Made by a program: the position numbers and the translations under genes. DNA of 64,000 nt from Tubulanus polymorphus (taxonomy: Eukaryota > Nemertea > Palaeonemertea > Tubulaniformes > Tubulanidae): the NCBI RefSeq assembly GCF_964204645.1, contig NC_134027.1, forward strand, positions 10,032,485-10,096,484. Direction: 5' to 3'. Below, piece after piece: positions 29,801 through 38,419 of the stretch (positions within the stretch are counted from its first letter, which is position 1; the number at the start of each line of letters is the position of its first letter). Below the pieces are notes generated by a model. It was not told the origin of the DNA. It worked only from the letters and a program-made list of their open reading frames with translations, and made no database searches.

Positions 29801-32800
29801 TCTGTCAGAATGCCTATTTGAAATTAAGAATTGACACTGGTATGATAAACGAACTTGAAGAAGGATTTGAAAATGGTGTCGAAAATGATCGTATTTCATC
29901 GTTTCAGATACTCTGTCATTCTTAGAGTCGGAAGATCCACTTCTGGATTTAGTAGCTCGTGCGGGCAGCGCCGGCGGTAACAATAGTCAACCGACCTCAG
30001 TGGATAACAATCTACAGAATCAGATCTCAACGGACACCGGCTCGGTTTCTCAACAAGCCTCCGTCGAAAGTCACGATCTGCCGATGGAAGTCGATCAAGC
30101 CGGTAAGCTAATCGTTTCATTGCCAATTTATTAAAACGTTAAGACAAATAGGTTTGTTTCAAAAAAGATGTGTTTTCAAATTTGATTTGAAAGTTTCGAC
30201 TGTAGGAATCTGTAGATCTAATATGACTAGGCAGAACAGGCAAATTTAAGGGCTCTCTCTTCTATGTACTATTGGTTCCACTAGTTGATAAAAATCCTGA
30301 TTGGAACAAAGATGTCCAGTTGGTATACAGTTAACAATGATTTCGAACATACCTTTACACATATTGTTACCGGTACTTTGATTTTGCCCAAAAAAAGGTA
30401 TAATTCATTCAAAAACATTTTTTGTTTCGTCTGTAGGAACATCAGCCGCCGATTCGAAGTCGACGAAGAAAGACGACACGCCGGTTCTACCTCGACTCAG
30501 CGAGCAGCTATCTCTCGACGAACTGTGGGATACGCTCGGTGAATGTTTGACCGGATTAGCTCAGACACCCGATCAACATGCCGTTCTCGTGTTACAGCCA
30601 GCTGTCGAAGCTTTTTTCATAGTCCACGCCGGTAATTTAATAGTCGATTTATCTCTTTGCCCCATAGAAATCTTACAATTTCATATTTGCGGCTAAAAAT
30701 TAACTGTTGATCAACATTTTCAACTTAAGTAAATCTTAACTAGACCGCAAAAGAGTTACGTCTTGTTGAAACAGGTTTTATATACCTAGTTTCACAGTTA
30801 TGAGTTAAAGTTAAAATCAGTTCATTTTCAATGTTTTAACTCTCAAGAGTCAATTTAAACCAGAACTGTGGAACTGGATCCAGTTTTGAGTCCGAGAGGT
30901 TCACACAGTTGTCAGATAGGTAAAATCTTAAATTAATGTAATGAAGACGGGTCTATGATTGGCACCTGGATAGTAGAACAGTTCATAGCCTCATAAGCTT
31001 CCTACGTACGTAGATTTAATGCCGCGTTTTGTATCGAAATATTCTAGGGGAGAAGGACGGAAGCAACAAGCCGCGTGAAATTTATCGTCAAGCTCGCGAG
31101 GATCAGCTGTCGCATCTGAACGTCGATATAGGCATGCCGATGTCGCCGAACCCGTCGAGTACGAGCAGCGGCGCCGACGTCGGATTATCGCGTGAAAATT
31201 CTGTCGCCTCCGTGTCGTCGTCGATCGTTAGTTGTTCTCCGGACGTTTCAAAATTCTTGAGATTTGCAGGTAGGTTTTTTTTCCGGTGATTCTGGTGTAA
31301 AGTTGATGGTAAATAATGAAATATGATATGATATACGATATACCATATAATGTAGAATGATGGGCATAGCTACAACATTACATAAGTCTTATATATTTCT
31401 CCACTGTTAAATGAGAAATGTCAGTATTCACCGGGGTCCAGTTTGATAGAATGTCGAAATTTATAATCGCACCTAGCAAAACTTGTGCAATTTTATCGAT
31501 TGTCCCATGATGAAGCTATAGTAATGAGTGGAAAAGAATTCTCAAAAAGTATCTACGCATGTTTTCGAGAAGTTAATTTGTAAGTGCAATAAACAGAGCC
31601 GCCAACTGTTCCAGATTTTCAGTATTTGTTACTCTTGTATGATGAGAAATACTGATTTGATTTGTATGATGCATACAGATATATGAAAGATGTTACTGAA
31701 GGTTGTACTGTTGATTACTGATTAATTGAATATTTTTTTTCATATTTCAATGAAACATTACGGAAAAAAATTCAATTTGTTACTGATAGTACATTTCAGA
31801 GATTGGCAGCCTTGAATAAAAAAAAAACGTTAAAAAGTTATTATTTAAAAATATTTATCCATTGTTCTGTATGATTAGGGCTAGGGATACAATTCCTGTT
31901 ATGTTGCAGTTTAGTTCTGAGGACTATTGTTACAACCAGAAGTGAAATAATGTTCACATTAAATTTTTTCGATTTCTTCAGAAACCCATCGCACGGTGTT
32001 GAATCAGATTCTGCGTCAGTCGACGACGCCGTTAGCAGACGGACCGTTCTCCGTGCTGGTCGATCATACGCGTGTGCTCGACTTTGACGTGAAACGACGC
32101 TATTTCCGGCAGGAATTGGAACGAATGGACGAAGGCATGCGTCGCGAGGATTTAGCCGTGCACGTACGACGCGAGCACGTATTCGAAGATTCGTTCCGGG
32201 AGCTGCATAGACGTACACCCGATGAATGGAAACATCGTTTTTATATCGTATTTGAAGGTAAGAAATAGTTTATATCTTGTCATTTTAAATACTCCGTATG
32301 TGGGATAGTTTAGTAAGGATTTTTCTCTGTATTGGTATCATGATTTTGGTCTAAGGTCGTGCAGGAAATTATTTGGGCTGTTGATGCATGGAGATGATTG
32401 TACGGTAGACTCTGCTTGCCTCGGATGTCTCAGGACCAACAGATTTTCTCTGAGATATTATGGGTCAGTCCAAGCAGGGATGGATCATTATTACATTAGT
32501 AAGAAAATTTGTCTACGGCTGGGGCAATCCACTCTGGGTAGACCCAAGTCTACTGTATCTGATAACATGGAACTAGCTAGTGCAATAGAATCCGTTTAAT
32601 TCGGATCATTTGGGACCAACAAAAATCATCCGGTTTACCAGAAATCCGGATTGAAAATAATTTTGTTGTATATTGATGAACATTGTCCGGATTGAACCAA
32701 AATCCATATTAAGCTGATCCGAATTAAGCGGGTTTGACTGTATCTGACAGTGTCATTAGAATGAAATTAAGACACAGTTGGTGAAACATCTCGCCCAATT

Positions 32801-35503
32801 TGATTTTCATCTTTAGGGGAAGAAGGTCAAGACGCCGGTGGATTGTTACGCGAGTGGTATCTGATCATTTCGCGCGAGATTTTCAATCCGATGTACGCGC
32901 TGTTCAGCACGTCGCCGGGAGACCGTGTCACCTATACGATCAATCCTTCGTCGCATTGTAACTCGAATCATCTCAGTTACTTCAAGTTCGTCGGTCGAAT
33001 CATCGCGAAAGCCATCTACGACAACAAACTGTTGGAATGTTACTTCACGCGATCGTTCTACAAGCATATACTCGGCGTCCTTGTCAAGTGAGTAATCTCC
33101 CTCACGGTGGCCTGGAAAATCAGGGAGTCATAAAATTCTAGAAAAAAAAAAATATATTAACTAAATCAACTATATCAAGAAATTCCTCCGGATTTACTGA
33201 GGAAATTTTGTATCATAGCATGAATAAATCGGAGAAAACTCAAATTTGTTAATTGGTGGAAAGCGGCCACCCTGTCCCTGCTGCATGTTTGGAATAACAA
33301 CTCAGTTATGATTGATATAGCTTACATGTTTAGACACAAGCACTTAGATTTTAAGTGTAAGCGAACGGATCATCTGTATTTTGTTTTTGCATTGCAGGTA
33401 TGTAGATATGGAAAGCGAAGATTATTCGTTTTACCAAGGTCTAGTTTTCCTACTGGAACACCGTGTAGAAGATCTCGGCTATGAGTTGACGTTTAGCACC
33501 GAGGTAAAATAAGAGTATATCAGGGGCCGGTTTTACAGACTGGTATTAACTTCAACCCGGGGGCTAACTCAATTCATTTTCAATCGAGTTAACCCCCGGG
33601 TTAAAGTTGTTACGAGTCTATAAAACTGGCCCCATAGTTATACATAGTAGCACATTGAACTATATACGCCCAAGTTAACTAATACGCATTGAAAACAAAA
33701 AAGCCAATGTGATGCTCAAATATCCACAGGATTGTCATTCGTCGATATTTCTTACAGATCCAAGAATTCGGCGTCACCGAAGTTCGTGACATGAAACCGA
33801 ACGGCCGACATATTCCCGTCACCGAAGAGACAAAAAAAGAATACATGAAACTCGTTTGTCAGATGAAAATGACCGGTGCCATTCGCAAACAGCTGAACGC
33901 GTTCCTCGAAGGGTTCTACGACATCATACCGAAACGTTTGATATCGATATTCAACGAACAGGAATTAGAATTGCTCATATCCGGCCTGCCGACAGTCGAC
34001 ATCGACGATCTGAAATCGAACAGCGAGTATCATAAATATCAACCGACGTCTTTGCAGGTAATGTTATACGATGATCGATATGATTGGTAGTCATTGATTC
34101 GGCCCTCCATCTGCTGGTGATGCGTTCAAAAATTGTTGGTTCTTGGGCTTCTATCTGTCTTTCAACTACTTAGCTTCATTGATAGTGGGTCGATCTACAT
34201 GAAACTTGGGTCCAATTTTAGTATGGGGGTCTAGTTGTGTAATGCAAAGAATTGGACCAGTGCACCGCTTAGTGGTAGAACTAGACACTTAAAACTCTTA
34301 TTTTTCGGTGACATAACCTTGAAGATGACCTCATAACTCAGCAACAGTATCCAAATATAGCTATTGGTACAACATATCCCAAATGCAAGGGAACTAACGC
34401 ATGGAAATTTCAGAGTTCCACATTCGAGCCTTAGCCTGTTGTCACCTTGTCATATGGCTTGTTAAATTTCAATTTAAACGAAATTCTCAATTACATTATA
34501 ATTTCAGATCCAATGGTTTTGGCGCGCGTTGAGATCATTTGATCAAGCTGATCGGGCCAGATTTCTGCAGTTCGTCACCGGAACGTCGAAAGTTCCGCTG
34601 CAAGGATTCGCGTTCCTCGAAGGCATGAACGGTATTCAGAAATTCCAGATCCATCGCGACGATCGTTCGACAGACCGTCTACCATCTGCTCATACCTGGT
34701 AGGTGACCAATTCAACACCTTCAAATTAACAATGTTCTCCGCAACAGGTTTTAGAGGAGCTGCCACTCCTTGCATTTTCACATCCACCCCTTTGAGAATC
34801 AGCCCCCTCGCATTAATGGCTGCTGCCCTACCATTTAGTGGAAGTCAATATACTATGCTGATAATTACATAAAGCAAATTAAACATATTGAGCTAATGTG
34901 AAAACTACAACATTACACCAAAAGTAAGCGTAAATTGTCCGTATTTTTCGGGGGATTTATGCCTTGCTACTTCAACAGCCATGATGTTATACATTTGACA
35001 TTGAATGCAGCCACTTTAGAATTCTATCATATGGAGAACACTGACTTAGCTGAGATGAAACCAAGTGTGAAAAGTGGCCTCTGGAGGCAAATTATCAGTA
35101 CCTGCATTCAAAAGCAATTTGGCTTAAAAATGTTTGAAAAAGTTTTTGTGTCACTGTGTCTTCTTGGAAGACAGTCAACTCAGTCATGACTGAGCGAGCC
35201 GGCTTTGTGGCTTGCTAAGTTCTGTCAATTTAATTAGGCATCCATAATTACAAAGACTGTTGAGACTGCCAAAGGTCTTGGCCGCAGTCATTTTAGGTAT
35301 GACAGTTTTCTGTTGGCTTTAATGTTGTTGGTTATTGAATCAATTGCCAGTATAAAGTAGTTACGGAACAAACTTTCATTGTTTCATTCTTGTATTTCAG
35401 TTTCAATCAGCTAGATTTACCCGCCTACGAAACTTATGACAAACTGAGAAATATGCTGTTACTGGCGATCAACGAATGTTCGGAAGGTTTCGGTCTAGCA
35501 TAA
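1..35503 (+). CDS. HUWE1: HUWE1 (MULE/ARF-BP1) HECT-type E3 ubiquitin ligase, 3' part, 56 exons
   Basis: Giant HECT E3 that transfers ubiquitin to many nuclear and cytosolic substrates. Spliced from 56 exons by reading frame, GT-AG sites and resemblance to vertebrate HUWE1 as I know it. All phases agree and the exons sum to 11907 nt, i.e. 3968 residues plus TAA; the human protein is about 4370. The gene is 5'-incomplete: position 1 is already coding, inside the DUF913 region. Visible domains in order: armadillo-like DUF913, UBA (exons 12-13), UIM (exon 14), WWE (exons 20-21), acidic tract (exons 30-31), UBM repeats (exons 41-42), HECT (exons 51-56). No frameshift or in-frame stop was found, so the gene looks functional. 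Exon coordinates are in the block entries. The least certain junctions are the acceptors of exons 26 and 31 and the donor of exon 40. A single very long transcript is expected, and its introns host small RNA genes. Confidence 0.96.
3326..3615. mobile_element. piggyBac-type MITE, copy 1
   Basis: Begins TTAACCCTTTCAGTGC and ends GCACTGGAAGGGTTAA. The terminal inverted repeats are flanked by the TTAA target duplication typical of piggyBac elements. The interior has small ACACCGC/GCGGTGT hairpins and no coding capacity. Copies 2-4 share the ends and interior. Confidence 0.85.
4400..4985 (+). repeat. Three tandem ~187-bp repeats with conserved hairpin
   Basis: AGCACTGTATCTTGATCTCC recurs at 4444, 4631 and 4817. 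Each copy folds as GCACT, a pocket, UCC, CAAAC, loop, GTTTG, GGA, a pocket, AGTGC, followed in copies 2-3 by AAATTA. This resembles the 5' hairpin plus H box of an H/ACA RNA. A second hairpin with varying but paired ends (TGC/GCA, TAC/GTA) follows. No clean lower stem for that hairpin was found, so an RNA gene is only a possibility. Confidence 0.55.
5413..7864 (+). CDS. HUWE1: HUWE1 exons 7-11: end of DUF913 and following helical region
   Basis: Exons 5413..6044, 6525..6647, 6901..6974, 7498..7652, 7742..7864. Exon 7 (632 nt) contains [20 protein letters not shown], followed by a Pro/Thr-rich linker that diverges from vertebrates. Exon 8 has [11 protein letters not shown], exon 10 has [10 protein letters not shown] and exon 11 has [17 protein letters not shown]. 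Phases run 0,2,2,1,0 and all junctions are GT-AG. Introns here are short except 6975-7497, which contains a tRNA-derived SINE-like fragment. Confidence 0.93.
7270..7335 (-). repeat. tRNA-derived SINE-like fragment
   Basis: On the minus strand CAGAGTTCAACTCCCGC fits a Pol III B box. No intact A box or tRNA fold is visible. It lies in the HUWE1 intron 6975-7497. Confidence 0.35.
7982..9188 (+). CDS. HUWE1: HUWE1 exons 12-14: UBA domain and ubiquitin-interacting motif
   Basis: Exons 7982..8128, 8385..8504, 9030..9188. The end of exon 12 plus exon 13 gives a UBA domain ([19 protein letters not shown], then [14 protein letters not shown]). Its MGF loop is the usual ubiquitin-contact surface. Exon 14 starts with an Ala/Ser/Val run about 25 residues long and continues into [19 protein letters not shown], a classical UIM with the acidic lead, central Ala and conserved Ser. 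Both domains bind ubiquitin in the vertebrate protein. The Ala/Ser-rich run is not in the human sequence as I recall it. Confidence 0.95.
9274..9563. mobile_element. MITE with GGGTGGCCACT ends (HUWE1 intron 14)
   Basis: Terminal inverted repeats GGGTGGCCACT (9274-9284) and AGTGGCCACCC (9553-9563). The AT-rich interior has repeated TGGAAA and GGAA words and no coding capacity. Partial relatives occur at about 17660-17960, 19937-20060, 33103-33276 and 48625-48785. The rest of the 1-kb intron 9189-10211 shows nothing recognisable. Confidence 0.8.
10212..11618 (+). CDS. HUWE1: HUWE1 exons 15-19: linker between UIM and WWE
   Basis: Exons 10212..10302, 10561..10685, 10868..11020, 11283..11401, 11531..11618. 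A charged Glu/Lys segment (exon 15) leads into predicted helices with conserved [15 protein letters not shown] (exon 16) and [18 protein letters not shown] (exons 17-18). The order and spacing match vertebrate HUWE1 between the UIM and WWE. Phases 1,0,0,2,0 are consistent throughout. I know no catalytic or binding motif for this stretch. Confidence 0.92.
11837..12579 (+). CDS. HUWE1: HUWE1 exons 20-21: WWE domain
   Basis: Exons 11837..11952 and 12395..12579. The first Trp motif is [19 protein letters not shown] and the second half is [19 protein letters not shown] followed by [13 protein letters not shown]. This is a near-canonical WWE domain, a fold that in several E3 ligases binds ADP-ribose-containing ligands. 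In HUWE1 it is also used for protein contacts. The intron interrupts an Arg codon (CG|A). After the domain comes a Lys/Glu-rich disordered tail. Confidence 0.96.
12766..16784 (+). CDS. HUWE1: HUWE1 exons 22-28: helical solenoid with BH3-like segment
   Basis: Exons 12766..12868, 13171..13411, 14014..14206, 14287..14442, 14841..15046, 15616..15843, 16211..16784. Landmarks: [16 protein letters not shown] (exon 23), [13 protein letters not shown] (exon 27), and in exon 28 the segment [18 protein letters not shown]. That last segment corresponds to the part of vertebrate HUWE1/MULE described as a BH3 motif that contacts MCL1. [14 protein letters not shown] and [13 protein letters not shown] follow. 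The acceptor at 14840 for exon 26 was chosen because upstream AGs run into in-frame stops. Introns 23 and 26 each host a box C/D-like RNA. Confidence 0.92.
13455..13555 (+). ncRNA. Orphan box C/D-like RNA, copy A (HUWE1 intron 23)
   Basis: Box C-like ATGATGC at 13464-13470 and box D CTGA at 13544-13547. An 8-bp terminal stem pairs 13455-13462 with 13548-13555. The stem, the three unpaired bases AAT and GATG opposite CTGA form the layout of a canonical C/D kink-turn. No rRNA or snRNA target was recognised for the sequence upstream of box D. Same strand as the host. A MITE or SINE origin is the alternative. Confidence 0.6.
15259..15357 (+). ncRNA. Orphan box C/D-like RNA, copy B (HUWE1 intron 26)
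   Basis: Box C-like ATGATGC at 15267-15273, box D CTGA at 15347-15350, and a 7-bp stem (15259-15265 with 15351-15357, one G-U). The interior is nearly identical to copy A. It lies inside the 569-bp intron 15047-15615, sense to HUWE1. The rest of that intron shows nothing recognisable. Confidence 0.58.
15858..16130. mobile_element. piggyBac-type MITE, copy 2
   Basis: Starts TTAACCCTTTCAGTGC and ends in a decayed TACTGATAGGATTAA, with both TTAA ends kept. It fills most of HUWE1 intron 27 and begins 14 nt after the exon 27 donor. Same orientation as copy 1. Confidence 0.8.
17376..21039 (+). CDS. HUWE1: HUWE1 exons 29-35: acidic tract and DNA/histone-contact region
   Basis: Exons 17376..17633, 18157..18291, 18378..18559, 19067..19169, 19506..19809, 20245..20389, 20919..21039. 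Exons 30-31 encode a dense Asp/Glu run (about residues 1855-1948 of this partial protein) matching the acidic region of vertebrate HUWE1. Exon 33 has [12 protein letters not shown] and LHVHYAG; exons 34-35 have [10 protein letters not shown] and [12 protein letters not shown]. Codon use in the acidic exon is almost all GAC/GAT/GAG/GAA, with a risk of slippage. Introns 31 and 34 host box C/D-like RNAs. Confidence 0.92.
17660..17965. mobile_element. Degraded relative of the GGGTGGCCACT MITE (HUWE1 intron 29)
   Basis: Shares with 9274-9563 the run of GAAAACCTGAAAAAC-type words, a TTCATGAAAATGAATGAATT block and the AATTTGTAAATGGG block near the right end. The terminal repeats are largely eroded. 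Confidence 0.55.
18791..18895 (+). ncRNA. Orphan box C/D-like RNA, copy C (HUWE1 intron 31)
   Basis: Box C-like ATGATGC at 18802-18808, box D CTGA at 18882-18885, and a 10-bp terminal stem (18791-18800 with 18886-18895). The stem sequence differs from copies A and B, but pairing is kept, including an A-U pair where the others have U-A. This is the most diverged interior, with about 6 changes over the central 70 bases. Confidence 0.6.
19937..20135. mobile_element. Partial GGGTGGCCACT-family MITE (HUWE1 intron 33)
   Basis: Begins AGGGCGGCCACTTACCTGGA. A segment including GCAGTTTCCGTCTATGTC (about 20073) recurs near 48647-48705 in the SLC2A13-like gene. The right end was not found. Confidence 0.5.
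20417..20517 (+). ncRNA. Orphan box C/D-like RNA, copy D (HUWE1 intron 34)
   Basis: Box C-like ATGATGC at 20426-20432 and box D CTGA at 20506-20509. The stem is CGCA/TGCG plus one G-U pair, then one mismatch and two further pairs. It starts 28 nt after the exon 34 donor. The interior is almost the same as copies A and B. Confidence 0.55.
21210..23833 (+). CDS. HUWE1: HUWE1 exons 36-40: low-complexity linker
   Basis: Exons 21210..21376, 21754..21970, 22199..22337, 22868..23172, 23611..23833. A Lys/Arg/Glu coiled segment (exon 36; [16 protein letters not shown]) is followed by Ser/Thr/Ala/Pro-rich sequence poorly conserved with vertebrates. The exception is a patch in exon 39 ([19 protein letters not shown]). 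Exon 40 could use a donor at 23749, but only the donor after 23833 restores the frame into exon 41. Introns 37 and 38 each contain a SNORD55-like gene. Confidence 0.86.
22023..22120 (+). ncRNA. SNORD55/U39-like box C/D snoRNA in HUWE1 intron 37
   Basis: Box C ATGATGA at 22032-22038, box D CTGA at 22099-22102 and the same guide CACCTTGGAGA at 22087-22097. After box C comes CAACTCG and then AATGC, which resembles the 5' half of human SNORD55 as I recall it; this is therefore the more canonical of the two paralogues. An outer GTTGTT/AACAAC stem is possible but sits about 12 nt past box D, so the mature ends are uncertain. The two copies lie in consecutive introns and share most of their 3' halves. 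Confidence 0.8.
22385..22476 (+). ncRNA. SNORD55/U39-like box C/D snoRNA in HUWE1 intron 38
   Basis: Box C ATGATGA at 22397-22403 and box D CTGA at 22465-22468. An 8-bp perfect terminal stem pairs AAGTTGCA (22385-22392) with TGCAACTT (22469-22476). The guide CACCTTGGAGA at 22453-22463 ends one base before box D. It is complementary to the conserved large-subunit rRNA segment TCTCCAAGGTG, the SNORD55/U39 target in vertebrates as I remember it. By the D+5 rule, 2'-O-methylation would fall on the second C of that target. It lies in the sense orientation in its host intron. Confidence 0.8.
24239..24368. mobile_element. CTTAAG-type MITE (HUWE1 intron 40)
   Basis: Imperfect terminal inverted repeats: GGGGCCAGTTGCACAG with GACTTAAG at the left, and CTTAAGTCTAAGCCATGAC with ATGCAACCTGCCCC at the right. 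The interior repeats TGGTCTTAA. A relative is at 42847-42987. Confidence 0.75.
24498..25544 (+). CDS. HUWE1: HUWE1 exons 41-42: UBM ubiquitin-binding repeats
   Basis: Exons 24498..24744 and 25247..25544. Three copies of the ubiquitin-binding motif with the Leu-Pro core are visible: [32 protein letters not shown] (continuing across the intron) and [19 protein letters not shown] fourth, degenerate one is [13 protein letters not shown]. In human HUWE1 this cluster bears the ubiquitin-binding function of the middle region and is covered by DUF4414. The segment ends with LSAILRHS, followed by a phase-1 donor. Confidence 0.95.
26098..27387 (+). CDS. HUWE1: HUWE1 exon 43: largest exon, helical plus Ser-rich disordered region
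   Basis: A single 1290-nt exon, G+C rich compared with its flanks. It contains [40 protein letters not shown] and [16 protein letters not shown], all strongly conserved. Between and after these are Ser/Lys-rich and Ala/Ser/Val-rich disordered stretches. [18 protein letters not shown] and [12 protein letters not shown] also match vertebrates. The first ~35 codons after the acceptor are less conserved. Overlapping ORFs in other frames over 26087-27225 are by-products of the codon bias. Confidence 0.95.
28119..31269 (+). CDS. HUWE1: HUWE1 exons 44-50: region preceding the HECT domain
   Basis: Exons 28119..28297, 28723..28880, 29131..29297, 29645..29785, 29908..30102, 30437..30631, 31048..31269. 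Conserved blocks: [20 protein letters not shown] and [13 protein letters not shown] (44-45), [20 protein letters not shown] with [14 protein letters not shown] (46-47), and [18 protein letters not shown] with [14 protein letters not shown] (49). Exon 50 ends in VSKFLRFAE (with exon 51), the usual lead into the HECT domain. Exon 48 is Ser/Gln-rich and poorly conserved. Confidence 0.93.
31982..35503 (+). CDS. HUWE1: HUWE1 exons 51-56: complete HECT catalytic domain and stop
   Basis: Exons 31982..32257, 32817..33087, 33398..33503, 33758..34057, 34508..34698, 35401..35503. N-lobe landmarks are [35 protein letters not shown] and [19 protein letters not shown]-lobe landmarks are [32 protein letters not shown] and the catalytic loop [13 protein letters not shown]. 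The active-site Cys, which forms the thioester with ubiquitin, is about residue 3935 of this partial protein. Its TGT codon is split by the last intron (TG at 34697-34698, T at 35401). The protein ends in ECSEGFGLA and TAA at 35501-35503, as in vertebrates. Confidence 0.97.
32580..32745. mobile_element. Possible mariner/pogo-like MITE fragment (HUWE1 intron 51)
   Basis: The right end reads AATTAAGCGGGTTTGACTGTA, like the ends of pogo/Tigger-type elements. ATTCGGATCATTTGG and ATCCGG words repeat inside. The left end is not clear. The rest of intron 32258-32816 shows no gene. Confidence 0.4.
33103..33276. mobile_element. Short GGGTGGCCACT-family MITE (HUWE1 intron 52)
   Basis: Starts CACGGTGGCCTGGAAAATCAGG and ends AAGCGGCCACCCTG. 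It shares an internal AATCGGAGAAAACTCAAATTTG block with the copy at 9274-9563. A deletion derivative. Confidence 0.6.
33523..33633. mobile_element. Foldback element in a HECT-domain intron
   Basis: GGGGCCGGTTTTACAGACT at the left is inverted at the right. The two 48-bp arms agree at about 41 positions around a ~15-bp loop and would make a near-complete hairpin in the transcript. It fills much of intron 33504-33757. Related GGGGCCAGTT ends occur at 24239 and in other introns. Confidence 0.8.
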
Positions 35504-36940
35504 CTGATGAATCTTCATTCATTCACCGAACACCCACCCTGCTAAATGCAACCAATAATGACAGCGGATCTTCACCAATCTTCGACTTAAATCATTTCTT
35601 TCAAGTTTCGCGTTCTTGAAATAAGTGGTTGATCAAACTGTTCTTATGTTGTGTGTGCGGTCGTCATTTATGAGCCGGTTAAAATGATTAAGTGATATTT
35701 TTCAAACGATATGTGACGGATGCGAAATATACACCGGTATGATTGCTGTACAATTCTAGCTGTGAAAAGTTAAAAACTGAAAAATAGTAGTGTAAGTGGA
35801 AAAGATACGCGTTATCTACGCCAGGTGTTGGTTTCGTAGACAGGTTATTGGCTATTAAGTAACCTTGGTCCCTCGTCTAGACAATAACTACAGAGTAAAA
35901 GTAGTAATATGACCTAGTAACAGTAGTAATATTATAAGCGATATTACTGACGAGAACCTATGGAAATATTTGATTCGTAGAATGCGCAGGTCTACTATGG
36001 TCTCTGAAACCGGGCCTTGGTAGTTTGATTATACAGTCAAAGCTCGTTATCGCGTCTCTTGTTTAACACCAAATTAACCTTACACCTGGTAATCAATCAC
36101 CCAGGCAAGATCTGATCATCCTGTAACGAAATGTTCTGTGATTAATCATAGACTATTCTGACCTTGTTGATCGTGCATGGGCCATATCGCGTAATACGAT
36201 GTTCTGCCAATTCGTTTTACCGCCATATTTTCATAGGGCCCAAATGTTGATGTTATAATGATATTTGACTGTATCGCGTTATGACGTCGTGAATGTTCGT
36301 TTGCTCAAGTTCCGCTTTTTGATTTCGTTGCATTATCGAAATTTCGACTTATCTGACATGTACATAATATAAAACTGTAAATAACACGGTAATGTAAGAA
36401 CCTAGCGACGAGACCTGTATGAAAACGTGTACATTTTAGACCGAAAGTGGCTGTTTTGCAGTGTGCTGTGCGTTATGATTTCAAATTCTGGTAAAACTTA
36501 AAAGAGTTATTGAATGGTGTTAGTTCGAAATGAATGAAAACATATAGAATTCGATGTTGCCGTCATATCGTCTGATTTTGATTCGACTTGAATATGTGCT
36601 GATTTGTGTGACTGGTTCCAGCGTCACCGAAAATTAAAAAGAAAAAGATTGATTGTCGTTTTCAATTTTCAACGACTTGAAGGATAAGAACTAAAACCTT
36701 TCCGTGCTACTATTCATATATATATAATTGTATGTATCAGTCTCTGTAAAAATATGAATAATAGCGCTTTAATCGATGATGATCATACAAAAGTTCAGTA
36801 GGAAATTTGTGTGCGAAGTGTATTTTTTTGTTTTTTAGAAAAATGCATCTAGCTTTATTTTGATAACCGTAAGATGCATTTTTTTTTCGAAACAAATTCG
36901 CTTGCACGAAATTAATGAAAACAAAAATGTGCTTAACCAC
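35504..36940 (+). other. HUWE1 3' untranslated and flanking sequence
   Basis: Non-coding AT-rich sequence after the HUWE1 stop. A candidate poly(A) signal ATTAAA lies at 36633-36638. The true cleavage site cannot be decided from sequence alone. No other gene was seen. Confidence 0.5.
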
Positions 36941-36957
36941 TAATAATAATAATAATG

Positions 36958-37006
<49 letters not shown>

Positions 37007-37031
37007 TATTGATAATAATAATGATGATGAT
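36941..37031. repeat. (AAT)n microsatellite
   Basis: About 90 bp of AAT/ATA trinucleotide repeats interrupted by GAT units. Confidence 0.95.
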
Positions 37032-37760
37032 ACTAGATACTATTGACGGTAATTAAAATGACAATGATTTCTGTGAAATGTACTGTACTATATTTCGTGA
37101 TGGGTTTCGCTTTTTTCAGCCGCGTGTGTTGATTATATATAAGATGATAAGCTGTACATAATTCTACGCTTCTTTTTTCTGTGTTCAAACAAATACATAT
37201 GGATATATACGTGTATGTATATGCCATTGACTATATTTTCTAGAAAAGAAAAAGTTGTTAAGCTTCGTGAAATGCGTGATTTAAATGCTTGGAAACGTTC
37301 AGGTTTTATGTATGGCAAAAACCTCTTGTAAGCGTCGGAAGTATTTCGTTTTGTTCGTTTTTTTTTTTGTCCAGTATCTTCTTTATAGACGAAGTTTAGG
37401 TGTATTAGATATTTGATGTATGTATGTGCTCGTGTAAGCTTTATTTAAGCTTTATTTAAGCCATTGATGTGACAGTCGATGGGCCAGTTATATAACCAGG
37501 TCCCACTTCTACGGTTGTTAGTTATAGGTTTAATGTATGAGGAGTTGAATTTAGTATGCATTTCATTCAAAGTTTGACTTAAGATCGGTCTGGAACTGGG
37601 GCCGGTTTGTTTATTGAGTTCTTACATCAGTTTGGTGAAAATAGCCGTAAGTCTAAAAAGTAACTGTTAACTGTTGTCGTTACGAAATACAGAAAAATTT
37701 CACGATTTCTCAGGCGCTTATTTCGGCCTCGTGTCTAGTTCTGAAACTGTGGTTTAGATT

Positions 37761-38043
37761 TCAACCCTTTCAGTGCAATTACACTGTAGTGCGGTGTATA
37801 AAGCAGCGATCGACTTTGCTAGTACATCGCATAACGGTCTATTGATGTAATTAGTTTTCATCTCTTTTGTAAGATGGCAGCACCTGTCTAGCATAGTAAA
37901 ATATTAGTGACTTACAACAATACACCGCACCACAGTGTAGATACCCTATAGCAGTATCCCCGTGATTCAACACACTGCGGTGGAGATTATCAAATTACCT
38001 CCAGTGCTAACGGATATTAATAAGTCGGCGATGAAAGGGTTGA
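37761..38043. mobile_element. piggyBac-type MITE, copy 3
   Basis: AACCCTTTCAGTGC at the left and GATGAAAGGGTT at the right, inside TCAA/TTGA, i.e. mutated TTAA duplications. The interior is inverted relative to copies 1 and 2. Located in the HUWE1 3' flank. Confidence 0.78.
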
Positions 38044-38419
38044 TGTTAAACAATTTAATGTCGTCAACCGCAGTTCTAAATCTCAGTTCACAGTTTTTTA
38101 GTCAATTGCCAGAATGATCGTATAAATTGAGCAGCGCAATGTCCATCGATTAGGCTTTACTCGGAACTGGCCGTGGAGATGAACCAGATGCTGCTTTCCC
38201 TGAATGAACCGGGTGAAGTGTCGCGTGTTGAAATGCTGCTATTACAAATGTAAATTCGGTTTAAAAAATTTGATACTGTGATCTACTGCACACTGAGTGC
38301 ATTGTATGGTCTAGTATTTTTATGATGCAGTTATTTGTTAGTAGTATAAATCAGTGTGTAGCACAACAACAAAAATAATTTTCAAACTTTCACGTGAAAA
38401 AAAAGATGATATTTACTCC

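Noticed and set aside
1-35503. A let-7/miR-98 locus in HUWE1 introns, as in vertebrates
   Set aside because: No TGAGGTAGTAG-type seed was seen in the intronic sequence on reading through it.
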